A stretch of DNA of 64,000 nt, from assembly GCA_963795825.1 (NCBI GenBank), contig CAWCIW010000002.1, positions 186,001 through 250,000 on the forward strand, in the 5' to 3' direction. Both the position numbers and the translations under genes were made by a program. The stretch comes from BOG-908 sp963795825 (GTDB lineage: Bacteria > Pseudomonadota > Alphaproteobacteria > Acetobacterales > Acetobacteraceae). A model generated the notes under the pieces. That model did no database searches. It had not been told where the DNA came from and was given only the letters and a program-made list of their open reading frames with translations. Positions 16,839-26,144 of the stretch are shown here, in pieces (positions within the stretch are counted from its first letter, which is position 1; each line of letters begins with the position of its first letter).

Positions 16839-18285
16839 TTACACCGCCTCCCCGATCCCCACATATAAATTCTCCAAAGCATCAGCCGCCAGCACGCAAG
16901 TGAGCTCCGGCTGCAGCCGGAAACACCGCACCACCTGGCTCGCCTGCTCGCAGATGAACCGCGGCTGGAACGCCGCCAGCGCATGGCGCCCGCCGCGCGT
17001 GAGCTGCTCCACCACAAAGGCAAACGCGTCGTCGCGCAGATAAAGCCCGCACGCTGCCGCCGCGCGTTCGAAGATCTGCCGGTATTCGAAAAGGTCCGGC
17101 CCGAGCATCTGTATCTTGTAGGGGATGCGGCGCAGGAACGCCGGGTCCATCAGGTCCGACGGCTCGAGATTGGTGGAGAAGATCACCAGCTCGTCAAACG
17201 GCAGGCGGAAGGTCAGCCCGGTGTTCAGCTTCAGGTGGTCCATGCGGTTTTCCAGCGGCACGATCCAGCGATTCAGCAGGTCGGTCGGGTTCACCTTCTG
17301 GCGGCCGAAATCGTCTATCAGGAACACGCCGTTCAGCGCCTTCATGTGCAGCGGCGCGTCGTAGGTTTTGGTGGCGGCGTCCCAGCGCAGGTCCAGCATG
17401 TCGAGCGTCATCTCGCCGCCGGCCATGGCCACGGGCCGGCGGCAGGCCACCCATCGTCCGTCGAACGCCTCTATCTGCACGCTGCCGTTGGGCGAAGGGG
17501 TATCGCCGCCGGCTTCCATGAACGGGACGTGCAGGCTGGGATCGTGCATGCGGATGATCTGGCCGCTCACCTCGATGGCGTAGGGGATAAACACCGCATC
17601 GGTGAACAACTGGGCGATGCGGGTGCCCAGGCTGGTCTTGCCGTTGCCGGGCGGGCCATAGAGCAACACGGTGCGGCCCGCGCTGACCGCCGGCACCAGA
17701 CGGTGGATCGTCTGGTCCGACAGCACCATGCCGGCGAAGGCTGCGCGCAGCGTGGCCGCGTCGAGTATCTCGTTGGTGATGAGCTGTTTGCTCACCTGGG
17801 CCTGGAACGCGGCCAGGCTGACCGGCGCCGGGCCCATATACTGGGTACTTCTCCATCGCCTCGCCGGCGGCGATGCGGCCGTTATCGCTCAGCGCGTAAC
17901 GGATATAGCGCACGATGCCGCTGTTGATGGAGCCCAGCACGTGGACCAGCTTCTGGGCGATCGCCTCGTCGACGAGCTCCTGGACCACGGAATGCGCGAG
18001 ATGGATGCGATGGGCGAGTTCCGGCACCGTCTCGCACGACGCCACGCGCATGAACTTCAGCACCATGCCGAGCAGCAGGCCGCGGTTGACACCGGTCTCC
18101 GCCACGCTGCGGGGCATCACCGGTGTTTCGTCCATCACCGCGAAGAGCTGTTCGGTCGTCATCAGGCCGAGCGCGATCAGGTTGTCGCCGAGGCGGCCGC
18201 CTTCCGAGCGCTGGCGTTCGATGGCGGTGTCGATGTCTGTGCTGCGGACGAGGCCGCGCATGAGGAGGACGTCGCTTAGCCGCAT
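16839..18285 (-). CDS. MshEN-domain AAA+ ATPase (frameshifted near 17846)
   Basis: The reconstructed protein is about 480 aa. Residues 1-60 (MRLSDVLLMRGLVRSTDIDTA, GGRLGDNLIALGLMTTEQLFAVM) resemble the MshEN/type II secretion ATPase N-domain, which in relatives binds cyclic di-GMP. A linker rich in helices follows. The AAA+ part has Walker A LLYGPPGNGKTSLG, Walker B GVFLIDDFGR, and sensor 1 VIFSTNLEP with arginine finger LRRIPYK, closest to MoxR/YifB-like dynein-related ATPases. One extra T in GGGTACTT at 17841-17848 breaks the frame between EK and SQYMGPAPVSL. No secretion or pilus gene is adjacent, so the role is unknown. Confidence 0.75.
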
Positions 18286-18394
18286 GGCATCACCCTGGGT
18301 TGAAAACTTTCCATGGGTGAAACGTTAACGCGTATTGCGATCACGGAAAAGAGATTTCGGTCCCGTTCTAGAAAAATGTTATCGTCGGCGGCTT

Positions 18395-18967
18395 TCAGTT
18401 CGTGTGCCAGACGCGGTCGCGCAGGGTGGGCACCGGCCCGTCGCGGTCGTGATGCGCCAGCCAGCGTTGCAGGCAGCCGAGCACGGCGGCGGTGGCGGCC
18501 GGGATCTTCGCCGCGAGCGCCTCTTCCACGCCATACCAGCGCGGCTCTTCCATCTCGTCCGAGCCGGCCGGCGTGCCGTGTGCCAGGGCGGCATCGAGGA
18601 TGAAGAAATGCGCGTCGAACCGTATGCTGCGGTCGGGCGGGGTTATGGCGCGGCAAAGATATTCCAGGCCGGCCAGGGCGGGCGGGTCGCCGAGGCTCAG
18701 GCCGACTTCCTCGGCGAGCTCGCGGGCTGCGGCGATGGCCAGCGCGTGCGCCAGGCTGGGGGTAGCGGCGCGCTCGAGGCGGGCGCGCGTGCGGGGCGAG
18801 AGTGGAGTGGCGGCGCGGGCATGGTGGTCCGCTGGGTCCACGGCGCCGCCCGGGAACACCAGCATGCCGGGCATGAAGCGATGGGCATCCGAGCGGCGGG
18901 CCATCAGGATTTCGGTGTTGTCGCGCAGGAGGATGAGGCTGGCGGCGTGTCTGGGTTCTGGGGGCAT
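18395..18967 (-). CDS. Nudix hydrolase with an expanded Nudix box
   Basis: 190 aa from 18967. The Nudix motif begins FPGGAVDPAD and ends AARELAEEVGL, but 30 or so residues (HHARAATPLSPRTRARLERAATPSLAHALAI) separate the glycine part from the REXXEE part. This insertion is characteristic of the NUDT7/NUDT19-type branch that cleaves CoA and other nucleotide diphosphates. All catalytic Glu residues are kept. The substrate is inferred, not shown. An upstream ATG at 19048 lies in an element and would add a spurious peptide. Confidence 0.82.
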   Translation of the reverse strand: MPPEPRHAASLILLRDNTEILMARRSDAHRFMPGMLVFPGGAVDPADHHARAATPLSPRTRARLERAATPSLAHALAIAAARELAEEVGLSLGDPPALAGLEYLCRAITPPDRSIRFDAHFFILDAALAHGTPAGSDEMEEPRWYGVEEALAAKIPAATAAVLGCLQRWLAHHDRDGPVPTLRDRVWHTN

Positions 18968-18979
18968 TTGGCCTCGGGG

Positions 18980-19163
18980 GAAGTAAGGAAGAAAGTCGTC
19001 CTTTTTCGAGAAAAAGGACCAAAAAGCTTTGCTCCGACGCCTGCACAAAGGCCTGCGCTACGTCTGCAGGCGCATGTGATGGCAGAACGAGAGTTGGCTT
19101 CGGTGCAGGCGTCGTAGCAAAAGCTTTTTGGTCCTTTTTCTCGAAAAAGGACTGCTTTCTTCC
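18980..19163. repeat. Palindromic element copy 9 (full, core type A)
   Basis: Perfect GTCCTTTTTC stems on both sides; inner repeat CCGACGCCTGCAC against GTGCAGGCGTCG. The left arm has lost one A (AAAAAGCTTTGC). Between two genes read in the same direction (glycosylase, Nudix). Confidence 0.9.
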
Positions 19164-19176
19164 TTGCCGGATCGCC

Positions 19177-19809
19177 TCAATCATCCATCCCAGCCCGCCC
19201 GCTCTTGAACCGCCACCAATGCCAGAGCAGCCGCGCCGCCAGCGCCCGATACGGCGCCCACCCCAGCGCAATCTCGCGCAACACCGCCGGCGTCGGCCGC
19301 GTCGCCAGCCCGCGCAGATCCGCCGTGGCCGCCTGCAGCGCCAGGTCGCCGGCGGGGAACACGTCGTGCCGCTCCAGCGCGAACAGCAGGTAGATCTCCG
19401 CCGACCACACGCCCAGGCCGCGCACCGCGGAGAGCGCGGCGATGGCCGCCGCATCCTCCATCGCCGCCAGCCGCTCGGTCGCCAGGTGCCCGGTGGCGAA
19501 CGCCTCGGCCACCGCGCGCCCGTGGGCGATCTTCGGGCGCGACAGGCCGGCGCCGCGCAGCGCCTCGGGGTCGATCTCGAGGAAGGTTTCCGGCGCCAGG
19601 CTGCCGGGCAGGGCGATGCAGCGGCGCCAGATCGCGGCGGCAGCCTGGTTGCTGATCTGCTGGCCGACGATTGCCGACAGCAGCCCGGGGAAGCCGGGCG
19701 TGCGCACGCGCCAGGGCAGGGGGCCGGCTTCGGCCTCTATGCACGCCAAAGTCGGGTCGGTGGCGGCCAGCCTGTCGAGGCCTTCGCGGGCTTTGGCTGG
19801 TATCGGCAA
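19177..19809 (-). CDS. DNA-3-methyladenine glycosylase II-type (HhH-GPD) protein
   Basis: 210 aa. FPGLLSAIVGQQISNQAAAAIWRR opens the HhH-GPD fold. The helix-hairpin-helix reads LSAVRGLGVWSAEIYLLFAL, and the catalytic Asp155 is in VFPAGDLALQ. This is the short bacterial AlkA-like form, which removes alkylated bases from DNA in base excision repair. It lacks the N-terminal AraC/Ada part. The frame is intact. Confidence 0.9.
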   Translation of the reverse strand: MPIPAKAREGLDRLAATDPTLACIEAEAGPLPWRVRTPGFPGLLSAIVGQQISNQAAAAIWRRCIALPGSLAPETFLEIDPEALRGAGLSRPKIAHGRAVAEAFATGHLATERLAAMEDAAAIAALSAVRGLGVWSAEIYLLFALERHDVFPAGDLALQAATADLRGLATRPTPAVLREIALGWAPYRALAARLLWHWWRFKSGRAGMDD

Positions 19810-19852
19810 GGGTTCGATTTCGCGGGTGCTCCGGGTCGGTCTGGCGGCAGGG

Positions 19853-20308
19853 TCAGCCCGTCCGCGCGAGCGTTCCGGTGTGGCGGTTCATCGCGAAAGT
19901 GGCAATCACCGCGTTGTCCGGCGTGGCAATGGCGAAATTCACCCGGTCCGCGTCGCTGGAAAGCGCGGTGACGTGCCAGGCATGGTTGCCGTGCCAGAGC
20001 AGCCAGGCTTCGGCCACCTTCTGCACGTCGGCCTGGCTGAGCGCGCGGTCCGCCGGGGTGAACACCAGGCCGAACGTATCGCGCCACGCCGGCGGGGCCG
20101 CGCGCCGCCAGCCTTGCATGCGGTGCGCGCCGTCCAGGTCGGGCGCGGCGTCAGGAGCGGCACTCTCCGGCGCCGCCTCATCGCGCGGCGCGGGCGGCAT
20201 TGCCCCGGCGAGGGCCGGGGAAAACTGTTGCGCTCTGGCACTCAACAGGCCGACAACGGAGGCCGATACCCCGAGCAGCCCGGCCAGAAGCACGATACCC
20301 CACCGCAT
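19853..20308 (-). CDS. Membrane-anchored hypothetical protein, PepSY-like C-terminus
   Basis: 151 aa from 20308 (an upstream ATG at 20326 adds six residues). MRWGIVLLAGLLGVSASVVGLLSARAQ is a signal anchor or signal peptide. A Pro/Ala-rich linker follows, then ALSQADVQKVAEAWLLWHGNHAWHVTAL and VIATFAMNRHTGTLARTG, which resembles a PepSY repeat. It is divergent from the two-component operon that begins at 20499 and could be an envelope partner of that sensor; this is inference. Confidence 0.6.
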   Translation of the reverse strand: MRWGIVLLAGLLGVSASVVGLLSARAQQFSPALAGAMPPAPRDEAAPESAAPDAAPDLDGAHRMQGWRRAAPPAWRDTFGLVFTPADRALSQADVQKVAEAWLLWHGNHAWHVTALSSDADRVNFAIATPDNAVIATFAMNRHTGTLARTG

Positions 20309-20498
20309 CCGCCCGCTCCCGCCCATTACGAGCCATCATCTTACAGCCTGCCGGCAGCCTGGCGCGCCCGGGAATGAAACGGAGTGAAACGACAGGGTGG
20401 ATCGCGCGCGCGGACCCCCCATTCATGTGCAGCGCACGCGCTACGCCGAGCCTTTCCACGCCATCACCGCAGGTCAAGGACCATCCGATTTGGAGACC

Positions 20499-21211
20499 AT
20501 GCCGCATATCCTGATCGTCGATGACGACCGGGAAATACGCGAGCTGCTGGCGCGCTTCCTGGAGCGCAACCGCTTCCGCGTGACCGCCGTGCGCGACGGG
20601 CGGGAGGCGCGGCGGCACTGGCCGCTCGGCCACTACCAGCTCGTGGTGCTGGACCTGATGCTGCCCGGCGAGTCCGGGCTGGACATCGCGCGCTGGCTAC
20701 GCACGCAATCCGACATCCCGATCGTGATGCTGACGGCGATGGGCGAGGAGACCGACCGGATCATCGGGCTGGAGCTCGGCGCGGACGATTACGTGCCCAA
20801 GCCGTTCAACGCGCGCGAGCTGCTGGCCCGCATACGCGCCGTGTCTGCGCCGCACCACCGAGCGGGCGGAGAAGCGCGTGGAGCCGAACGCGCGCGCGAT
20901 CCGCTTCAGCGGCTGGCTGCTGGAGCCGGCGCGGCGGCGCCTGCTCAACCCGGACGGCGTGGAGGTGGCGCTCACCGGCGGCGAATACGATCTGCTGGTG
21001 GCGCTGGTGGAGCGCGCCAACCGCGTGCTGACGCGCGACATGCTGCTCGATCTGCTGAAGAGGCCGCCAGGCGGGGCCGTTCGACCGCGCGATCGACGTC
21101 GCGATCAGCCGGTTGCGCCGCAAGCTGGAGGATGACGGACGCCATGCCCAGCTCATCAAGACGGTCCGCGGCGGCGGCTACGTCCTGGCGGCGGATATTG
21201 AACGTAGCTGA
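20499..21211 (+). CDS. OmpR-family response regulator (two frameshifts)
   Basis: About 236 aa when repaired. Receiver: ILIVDDDREI with acidic pair at 8-10, phosphoacceptor Asp52 in LVVLDLMLPG, and Lys in DDYVPKPF. Winged-helix output: LTGGEYDLLVALVERANRVLTRDMLLDLL and DVAISRLRRKLEDDGRHAQLIKTVRGGGYVL. An extra T at about 20844 (GCCGTGTCTGC) and an extra C at 21064-21065 (AGAGGCCGCC) break the frame. The stop at 21211 overlaps the presumed start of the sensor kinase gene. Confidence 0.85.
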
Positions 21212-22650
21212 CGCGCGCGCGGCCCTGGCGGCCCGCAGCGCCCGGCTGTTCGGCACGGGCCTGGTCGGCACGCGGTTGTCACGCGCGCGGCAGTTCGGCG
21301 GCCGGGTGTTCGGGAACTTGCCTGTCTGGCCCAACAGCCTTGCCAAGCGCACGCTGCTCACGCTGCTGCTGGGCCTCGTGGTGGTGCAGGGCGCGGGGCT
21401 TACGATACATGCGTTCGACCGGGTGAAGTTGCAGCGCTTTGCCGATCTGCGCGACCTCGGCATGCGCTCGATGAGCATCTACCGCACCGTGGTGGGCACC
21501 GCGCCGGGCGAGCGCCAGGCGGCCCTGCGCGAGATGGATCTGGGGCCTTATATGCACGTGTCGCTGGCGGGCGGGCCGGCGGTGTCGCCCGAGGTGATGG
21601 AGCCGCCTTATGTGGGCCAGATCCGGGTGAACATGGGGCTGGTGCAGGTGCGCGCGGCGAACCGGCCGCGTGATGTGGTGATACGCGGCACGCCTTGGTC
21701 CGACCCGATCAATATCGGTTTGCAGATGCCCGATTGGGGCTGGCTGAACCTGCGCGCCACGTTGCCGCCGCCGCGGCCCTGGCATTCGCGCGAATTCCTG
21801 TTGGCGTTCGTGCTTATGACGGTGGCTGCCGGCCTGCTCAGCGTCTGGGCGGTGCGCCGGCTGACCGGGCCGGTGGCGCTGCTTGGCCGAAGCGGCCGAG
21901 CGGCTGGGCCGCGACGTGAATGCGCCGCCGCTGCCCGAGACCGGGCCGGACGAGGTGGCGCGCGCCGCCGTCGCGTTCAACACGATGGCCGGGCGGATCA
22001 GGCGCTTCGTGCAGGACCGCACGTTTCTGCTGACCGCGATCGGCCACGATCTGCGCACGCCGATCACCCGGCTGAAATTGCGCGCCGAGTTCATCGACGA
22101 TGACGAGCAGCGGCTGAAATTCATGGCCGATCTGGATGAGCTGGACGCGATGGTGTCCGCCACTTTGGTGTTCGGGCGCGACACTGCGGATACCGAGCCG
22201 GCGGTGCCGTTCGATCTGGTGGCTTTGTTGCGCACGGTGCTGGACGATGCGGCGGATGCGCGGCCCGACGCCAGCGACAACCTGTCGTTTTCCGGGCCGT
22301 CGCATCTTACGGTGCATGGGCGCATTTTGGCGCTGAAGCGGGTGTTTGCAAACTTGGTGGGCAACGCTGTGAAGTATGGCGGGGCGGCGCGCGTGGTGCT
22401 CGATCTGGAGGCGGTCGCGGGGGTGGCGACTGTTAGCATCGAGGATGACGGGCCGGGGTTGCCGCCCGATGAGTTGGAGCGGGTGTTCGAGCCGTTCTAC
22501 CGGGTGGAGGACAGTCGGAACCGGGAGACCGGCGGGACGGGGCTGGGGTTGCCGATCGCGCGGAACATCTTGCGGGCGCATGGGGGGGATGTGGTTTTGG
22601 GGAACCGGCCTGGGGGTGGGGCTCGGGCTTTGGTTACCTTGCCGGCCTGA
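21198..22650 (+). CDS. EnvZ-type sensor histidine kinase (frameshifted near 21884)
   Basis: About 480 aa when repaired. An N-terminal helix (LLTLLLGLVVVQGAGLTIHAF), a periplasmic domain of about 130 residues, a second helix (EFLLAFVLMTVAAGLLSVWAV), HAMP (RRLTGPVALL), the phosphoacceptor His in TAIGHDLRTPITRLK, and an ATPase domain with NLVGNAVKYGG, EDDGPGLP and GGTGLGLPIA are visible. One extra T at 21883-21884 splits the frame inside HAMP. The start is uncertain; a TTG at 21198 overlaps the regulator stop. It should phosphorylate the adjacent regulator. Confidence 0.83.
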
Positions 22651-22726
22651 GTTGGATAGCTTGGGGGGGTGGCGCGCTCGTTTTGGGCGTGTCGATTTGC
22701 TTGAGGTTGGGCAAGAGCGAATCGTC

Positions 22727-22885
22727 AAGGACGCCAAGTAGAAAGGCAAGGATGCCAAGAGGGGTTCTCGGCGATCTTGGCGTTCTCGCGTCCTCGGCGA
22801 TTGATCTTGCTTTCGCGAGCCTCACGACAAAGCAGGGCGCCAGAACTCCACCTCTTGGCGTCCTTATCTTCTTCTTGGCGTCCTT
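22727..22885. repeat. Inverted doublets of AAGGACGCCAAG
   Basis: AAGGACGCCAAG (22727) and AAGGATGCCAAG (22748) are followed, about 100 bp on, by the reverse complement CTTGGCGTCCTT at 22854 and 22874. Spacing within each doublet is 20-21 bp. Between them are variants such as ATCTTGGCGTTCTCGCG. This is a different repeat family from the palindromic elements. It lies between the converging histidine kinase and the oxidoreductase genes. Confidence 0.75.
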
Positions 22886-22930
22886 GGTGATTCCTCTTGC
22901 TTCGCTTTGCTTGCCGCTCAGCCGATCCCC

Positions 22931-23927
22931 CTAAACCGACTTGATCGCCAATTTGCCGAAATTCTCGCCGTTGAACAGTTTCAGCAACGTCTCCGGAAAC
23001 GTCTCTAGCCCGTCCACGATGTCCTCTTTGGATTTCAGCGAGCCGTCCTTCAACCAGCCGGCCATCGCCGACATGCCCTCGGCGTAGCGCGCGGCATAGT
23101 CGAACACCACGAAGCCCTCCATGCGCGCATGCTGCACCAGCAGCATCAGGTAGTTCTTCGGACCGGCAACCGCGGTGCTGTTGTATTGCGAGATCGCGCC
23201 GCAGATGATCACGCGCGCATGACGGGCAAGGCGGACGAGCACGTCGTCCAATATGTCGCCGCCGACATTGTCGAAATACACGTCGATGCCCTTGGGACAA
23301 TGCGTGCCCAGAGCGCGCGCCACATTCTCGTTCTTGTAGTCGATCACGCCATCGAAGCCGAGCACATCCTTCAGATACGCGCATTTTTCCGGACCGCCGG
23401 CGAGGCCAACCACGCGGCACCCCTTGATACGCGCGATCTGGCCGACCAACGCACCCACCGCACCGGAGGCCGCCGACACCACGACCGTCTGCCCCGCCTG
23501 CGGCGCACCCACGTCGAGCAGGCCGAAATACGCCGTCATCCCCGGCATGCCGAGCGCGCTGAGATACAGCGGCAGCGGCGCGGCGCGACGCATCCACCTT
23601 CTGCGCGGCCTCGCCCTTGGCCACGGCATAATCCTGCATGCCGAACGTGCCGACAGCGTGGTCGCCGACCTTGAAGCCCGGATGTTTCGAGGCCACGACT
23701 TCGCCCACCGCGCCGGCGCGCATCACGTCACCCAGCTTGATCGGCGGCAAATAGGAGCGGACGTCGTTCATCCAGCCGCGCATGGCGGGGTCGAGCGAAA
23801 TGTAATGCGTGCGGACGAGGATTTCGCCGTCTGCGGGCTCCGGCACGGGGAGCGTGGCGAAGGTGAAGTCGCTGCGTTTCGGCAGGCCTTGCGGGCGGGC
23901 GGTGAGTTGCCATTGGCGGTTTTGCAT
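22931..23927 (-). CDS. Zinc-independent NADP-dependent oxidoreductase (CurA/PTGR-like, frameshifted)
   Basis: About 331 aa when repaired, normal for the family. N-terminal GroES-like part: LVRTHYISLDPAMRGWM and GFKVGDHAVGTFGMQDYAV. Cofactor domain: GMTAYFGLLDVGAPQAGQTVVVSAASGAVGALVGQIARIKGCRVVGLAGG, with IDVYFDNVGGDILD. The zinc ligands of classical alcohol dehydrogenases are absent. Members reduce alpha,beta-unsaturated ketones. An extra base at about 23585-23592 breaks the frame between QKVDAS and AAPLPLYLSALGM. Confidence 0.85.
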
Positions 23928-23939
23928 TTTGTTTTTTCC

Positions 23940-24068
23940 TTAGAAAGAAAGTCTTCTTTTCTGAAGAAAAGAAGCAAAAGACTTTTGGTCCCTGTCGGGG
24001 AGAACTTCCCCAAACGCCGACAGGGAGCAAAAGCTTTTTGGTTCTTTTTCTCGAAAAGAATTGCTGGC
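23940..24068. repeat. Palindromic element copy 10 (full, core type B)
   Basis: Left stem CTTCTTTTCT / AGAAAAGAAG. The core is CCCTGTCGGGGAGAACTTCC followed by GCCGACAGGGAGC. The right arm is damaged: its stem reads GTTCTTTTTCTC / GAAAAGAAT. Between two genes in the same direction. Confidence 0.88.
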
Positions 24069-25871
24069 TTACTTGCTACGCAACATCTCCAACTCCAACC
24101 AACGCTCCTCGCTACGCGCCAGCTCCGTCTCAGCCTGGCTCAAAGAAGAACTCGTAGCATCGAACTTCTTCCGATCGCGCGTATACAAATTCGCGTCCGT
24201 CAACACACGCTGATACCGCACGATATCGGCCTGCAACTTCGCGATCGCATCCGGCAATTGCGCCAGCTCATGCTGCTGCTTGAACGACATCTTCTTCGGG
24301 CTAGCCGGCTTCGCCACATCCGCCACCGCCGCCCGCTTGCGCGCCTCCGCCTTTACCGATGTCGGCGTGCCGCGCTGTATCAGCATGTCCGAATAGCCGC
24401 CGGCATATTCCTGCCATTTCCCGCCGCCTTCGGACGTGACGGTCGAGGTCACCACGCGGTCCAGGAAATCGCGGTCGTGGCTGACGAGCAGAACGGTGCC
24501 CTGGTAATCGGCGAGCATTTCCTGCAGCAGGTCGAGCGTTTCCAGATCGAGGTCATTGGTCGGCTCGTCGAGGATCATCAGGTTGCTCGGCCGGGCCAGC
24601 GCCACCGCCAGCATCAGCCGGCCGCGCTCCCCGCCGGACAGCACGCCCACCGGCGTGCGCGCCTGCTCGGGACGGAACAGGAAATCCTTCATGTAGCCGA
24701 TCACGTGGCGCTTCTGGCCGTTCACCTCGATCTGGTCGCCGGCGCCGCCGGTCAACGTCTCGGACAGGGTGGCGTCGGGGTTCAGGCTGTCGCGCGTCTG
24801 GTCCAAAGTCACGGCCGACAAATTCGTGCCGAGCTTGATTTCGCCGCCATCGGGCTGCTCCACGCCTGTCAGCAGCTTGAGCAACGTGGATTTGCCGGCG
24901 CCGTTGGGGCCCACGATGCCCACGCGGTCGCCGCGTATGATGCGGGCGGAGAAGTCGCGCACCACGGATTGCGTGCCGCCTTCCGGCAACGGGTAGGATT
25001 TGGTAACGCCTTTGGCAACCGCCACCAATTTGCCGCTGCCCTCCGCCTCGCTGGCCGCCATGCGCACGCCGCCGGTGGGGCGCACGTGTTCGCGCTTGCT
25101 GGCCCGCAGGCCGGCCAGCTCGGCCACGCGGCGCACGTTGCGCTTGCGCCGGGCGGTCACGCCGTAGCGCATCCAGTCCTCCTCGCGGGCGATCTGGCGG
25201 CCGAGCTTGTGCTGGTCGCGCTCTTCCTGTTCGAGCACCTCGTCGCGCCAGGATTCGAAATTGGCGAAACCGCGATCCACCCGGCGGGTGATGCCGCGGT
25301 CCAGCCAGACGATGCTGCGCGACACGCTCTCCAGCAGGCGCCGGTCATGGCTGATCAGCACGATGCCGGCGCGGAGGGAGGCGAGCTCGGTCTCCAGCCA
25401 CTCGATGGCCGGCAGGTCTAGGTGGTTGGTCGGTTCGTCGAGCAGGAGCAGGTCCGGGCTGGGTGCGAGGGCGCGGACCAAAGCGGCGCGCCGGCTCTCG
25501 CCGCCGGAGAGGCGACCTGGCGCTTCGTCGCCGGTGAGGCCCACCTGTTCGAGCAGGGCGCGGGCGCGGTAGGGGTCGTCGCCCGGGCCCAGGCCGGCTT
25601 CCACATAGGCGAGCACGGTGGCGGCGTCGCCGAAATCGGGCTCCTGGTGGAGGTAGCGGACGGTGGCGCCCGGCTGCAGGAAACGCACGCCGCTGCTGGC
25701 GGTGAGCAGGCCGGCGGCGATCTTCAGCAGGGTGGATTTGCCGGAGCCGTTGCGGCCGACAAGGCAGATGCGCTCGCCTGCGCCTACCGCGAGCTCGGCG
25801 CCGTCCAGCAAGGGGAGGTTGCCGCCTAGGGTCAGGTGGATGTCTTGGAGGGAGAGTAGGGGGGGCGCCAT
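24069..25871 (-). CDS. uup: ABC-F ATPase (Uup-type)
   Basis: 600 aa with two ABC cassettes and no membrane segments. Walker A motifs are VGRNGSGKST and VGPNGAGKST, signatures RLSGGESRR and VLSGGERGR, and Walker B/H-loops LLLLDEPTNHLD...ISHDRR and LMILDEPTNDLD...VSHDRDF. A C-terminal coiled coil (FKQQHELAQLPDAIAKLQADIVRYQ, then SLSQAETELARSEERWLELE) is typical of Uup. ABC-F proteins act on ribosomes or, for Uup, on DNA-related processes and transposon excision in E. coli. The frame is intact. Confidence 0.93.
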   Translation of the reverse strand: MAPPLLSLQDIHLTLGGNLPLLDGAELAVGAGERICLVGRNGSGKSTLLKIAAGLLTASSGVRFLQPGATVRYLHQEPDFGDAATVLAYVEAGLGPGDDPYRARALLEQVGLTGDEAPGRLSGGESRRAALVRALAPSPDLLLLDEPTNHLDLPAIEWLETELASLRAGIVLISHDRRLLESVSRSIVWLDRGITRRVDRGFANFESWRDEVLEQEERDQHKLGRQIAREEDWMRYGVTARRKRNVRRVAELAGLRASKREHVRPTGGVRMAASEAEGSGKLVAVAKGVTKSYPLPEGGTQSVVRDFSARIIRGDRVGIVGPNGAGKSTLLKLLTGVEQPDGGEIKLGTNLSAVTLDQTRDSLNPDATLSETLTGGAGDQIEVNGQKRHVIGYMKDFLFRPEQARTPVGVLSGGERGRLMLAVALARPSNLMILDEPTNDLDLETLDLLQEMLADYQGTVLLVSHDRDFLDRVVTSTVTSEGGGKWQEYAGGYSDMLIQRGTPTSVKAEARKRAAVADVAKPASPKKMSFKQQHELAQLPDAIAKLQADIVRYQRVLTDANLYTRDRKKFDATSSSLSQAETELARSEERWLELEMLRSK

Positions 25872-25901
25872 GCGGGGGTTGTGTGAGCGGCGGGGGGATT
25901 A

Positions 25902-26082
25902 GGCAAGGAAGGCCTTCTTTTTTGCAAAAAAGAAGCAAAAAACTTTTGTTCCCCCGCCTGCACGATGGCCTGCGCTCCTTCTGCAGCCACGCGCGGTTGC
26001 CCAGCGTGCGCGGGCTTCGGTGCAGGCGGGGAGCAAGAGTTTTTTGCTTCTTTTTTGCAAAAAAGAAGGCCTCCCTTCCTTC
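25902..26082. repeat. Palindromic element copy 11 (full, core type A variant)
   Basis: Perfect stems with loop GC (CTTCTTTTTT / AAAAAAGAAG) on both sides. The inner repeat is CCCCGCCTGCAC against GTGCAGGCGGGG, a changed but fully paired version. It lies between divergent starts (uup and prpD). Confidence 0.92.
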
Positions 26083-26144
26083 CCCGCCGATTTGACTACC
26101 GCCACCCGCCGGCTCATCTGGCCCCCAAGAATACGGAGCCCCCG

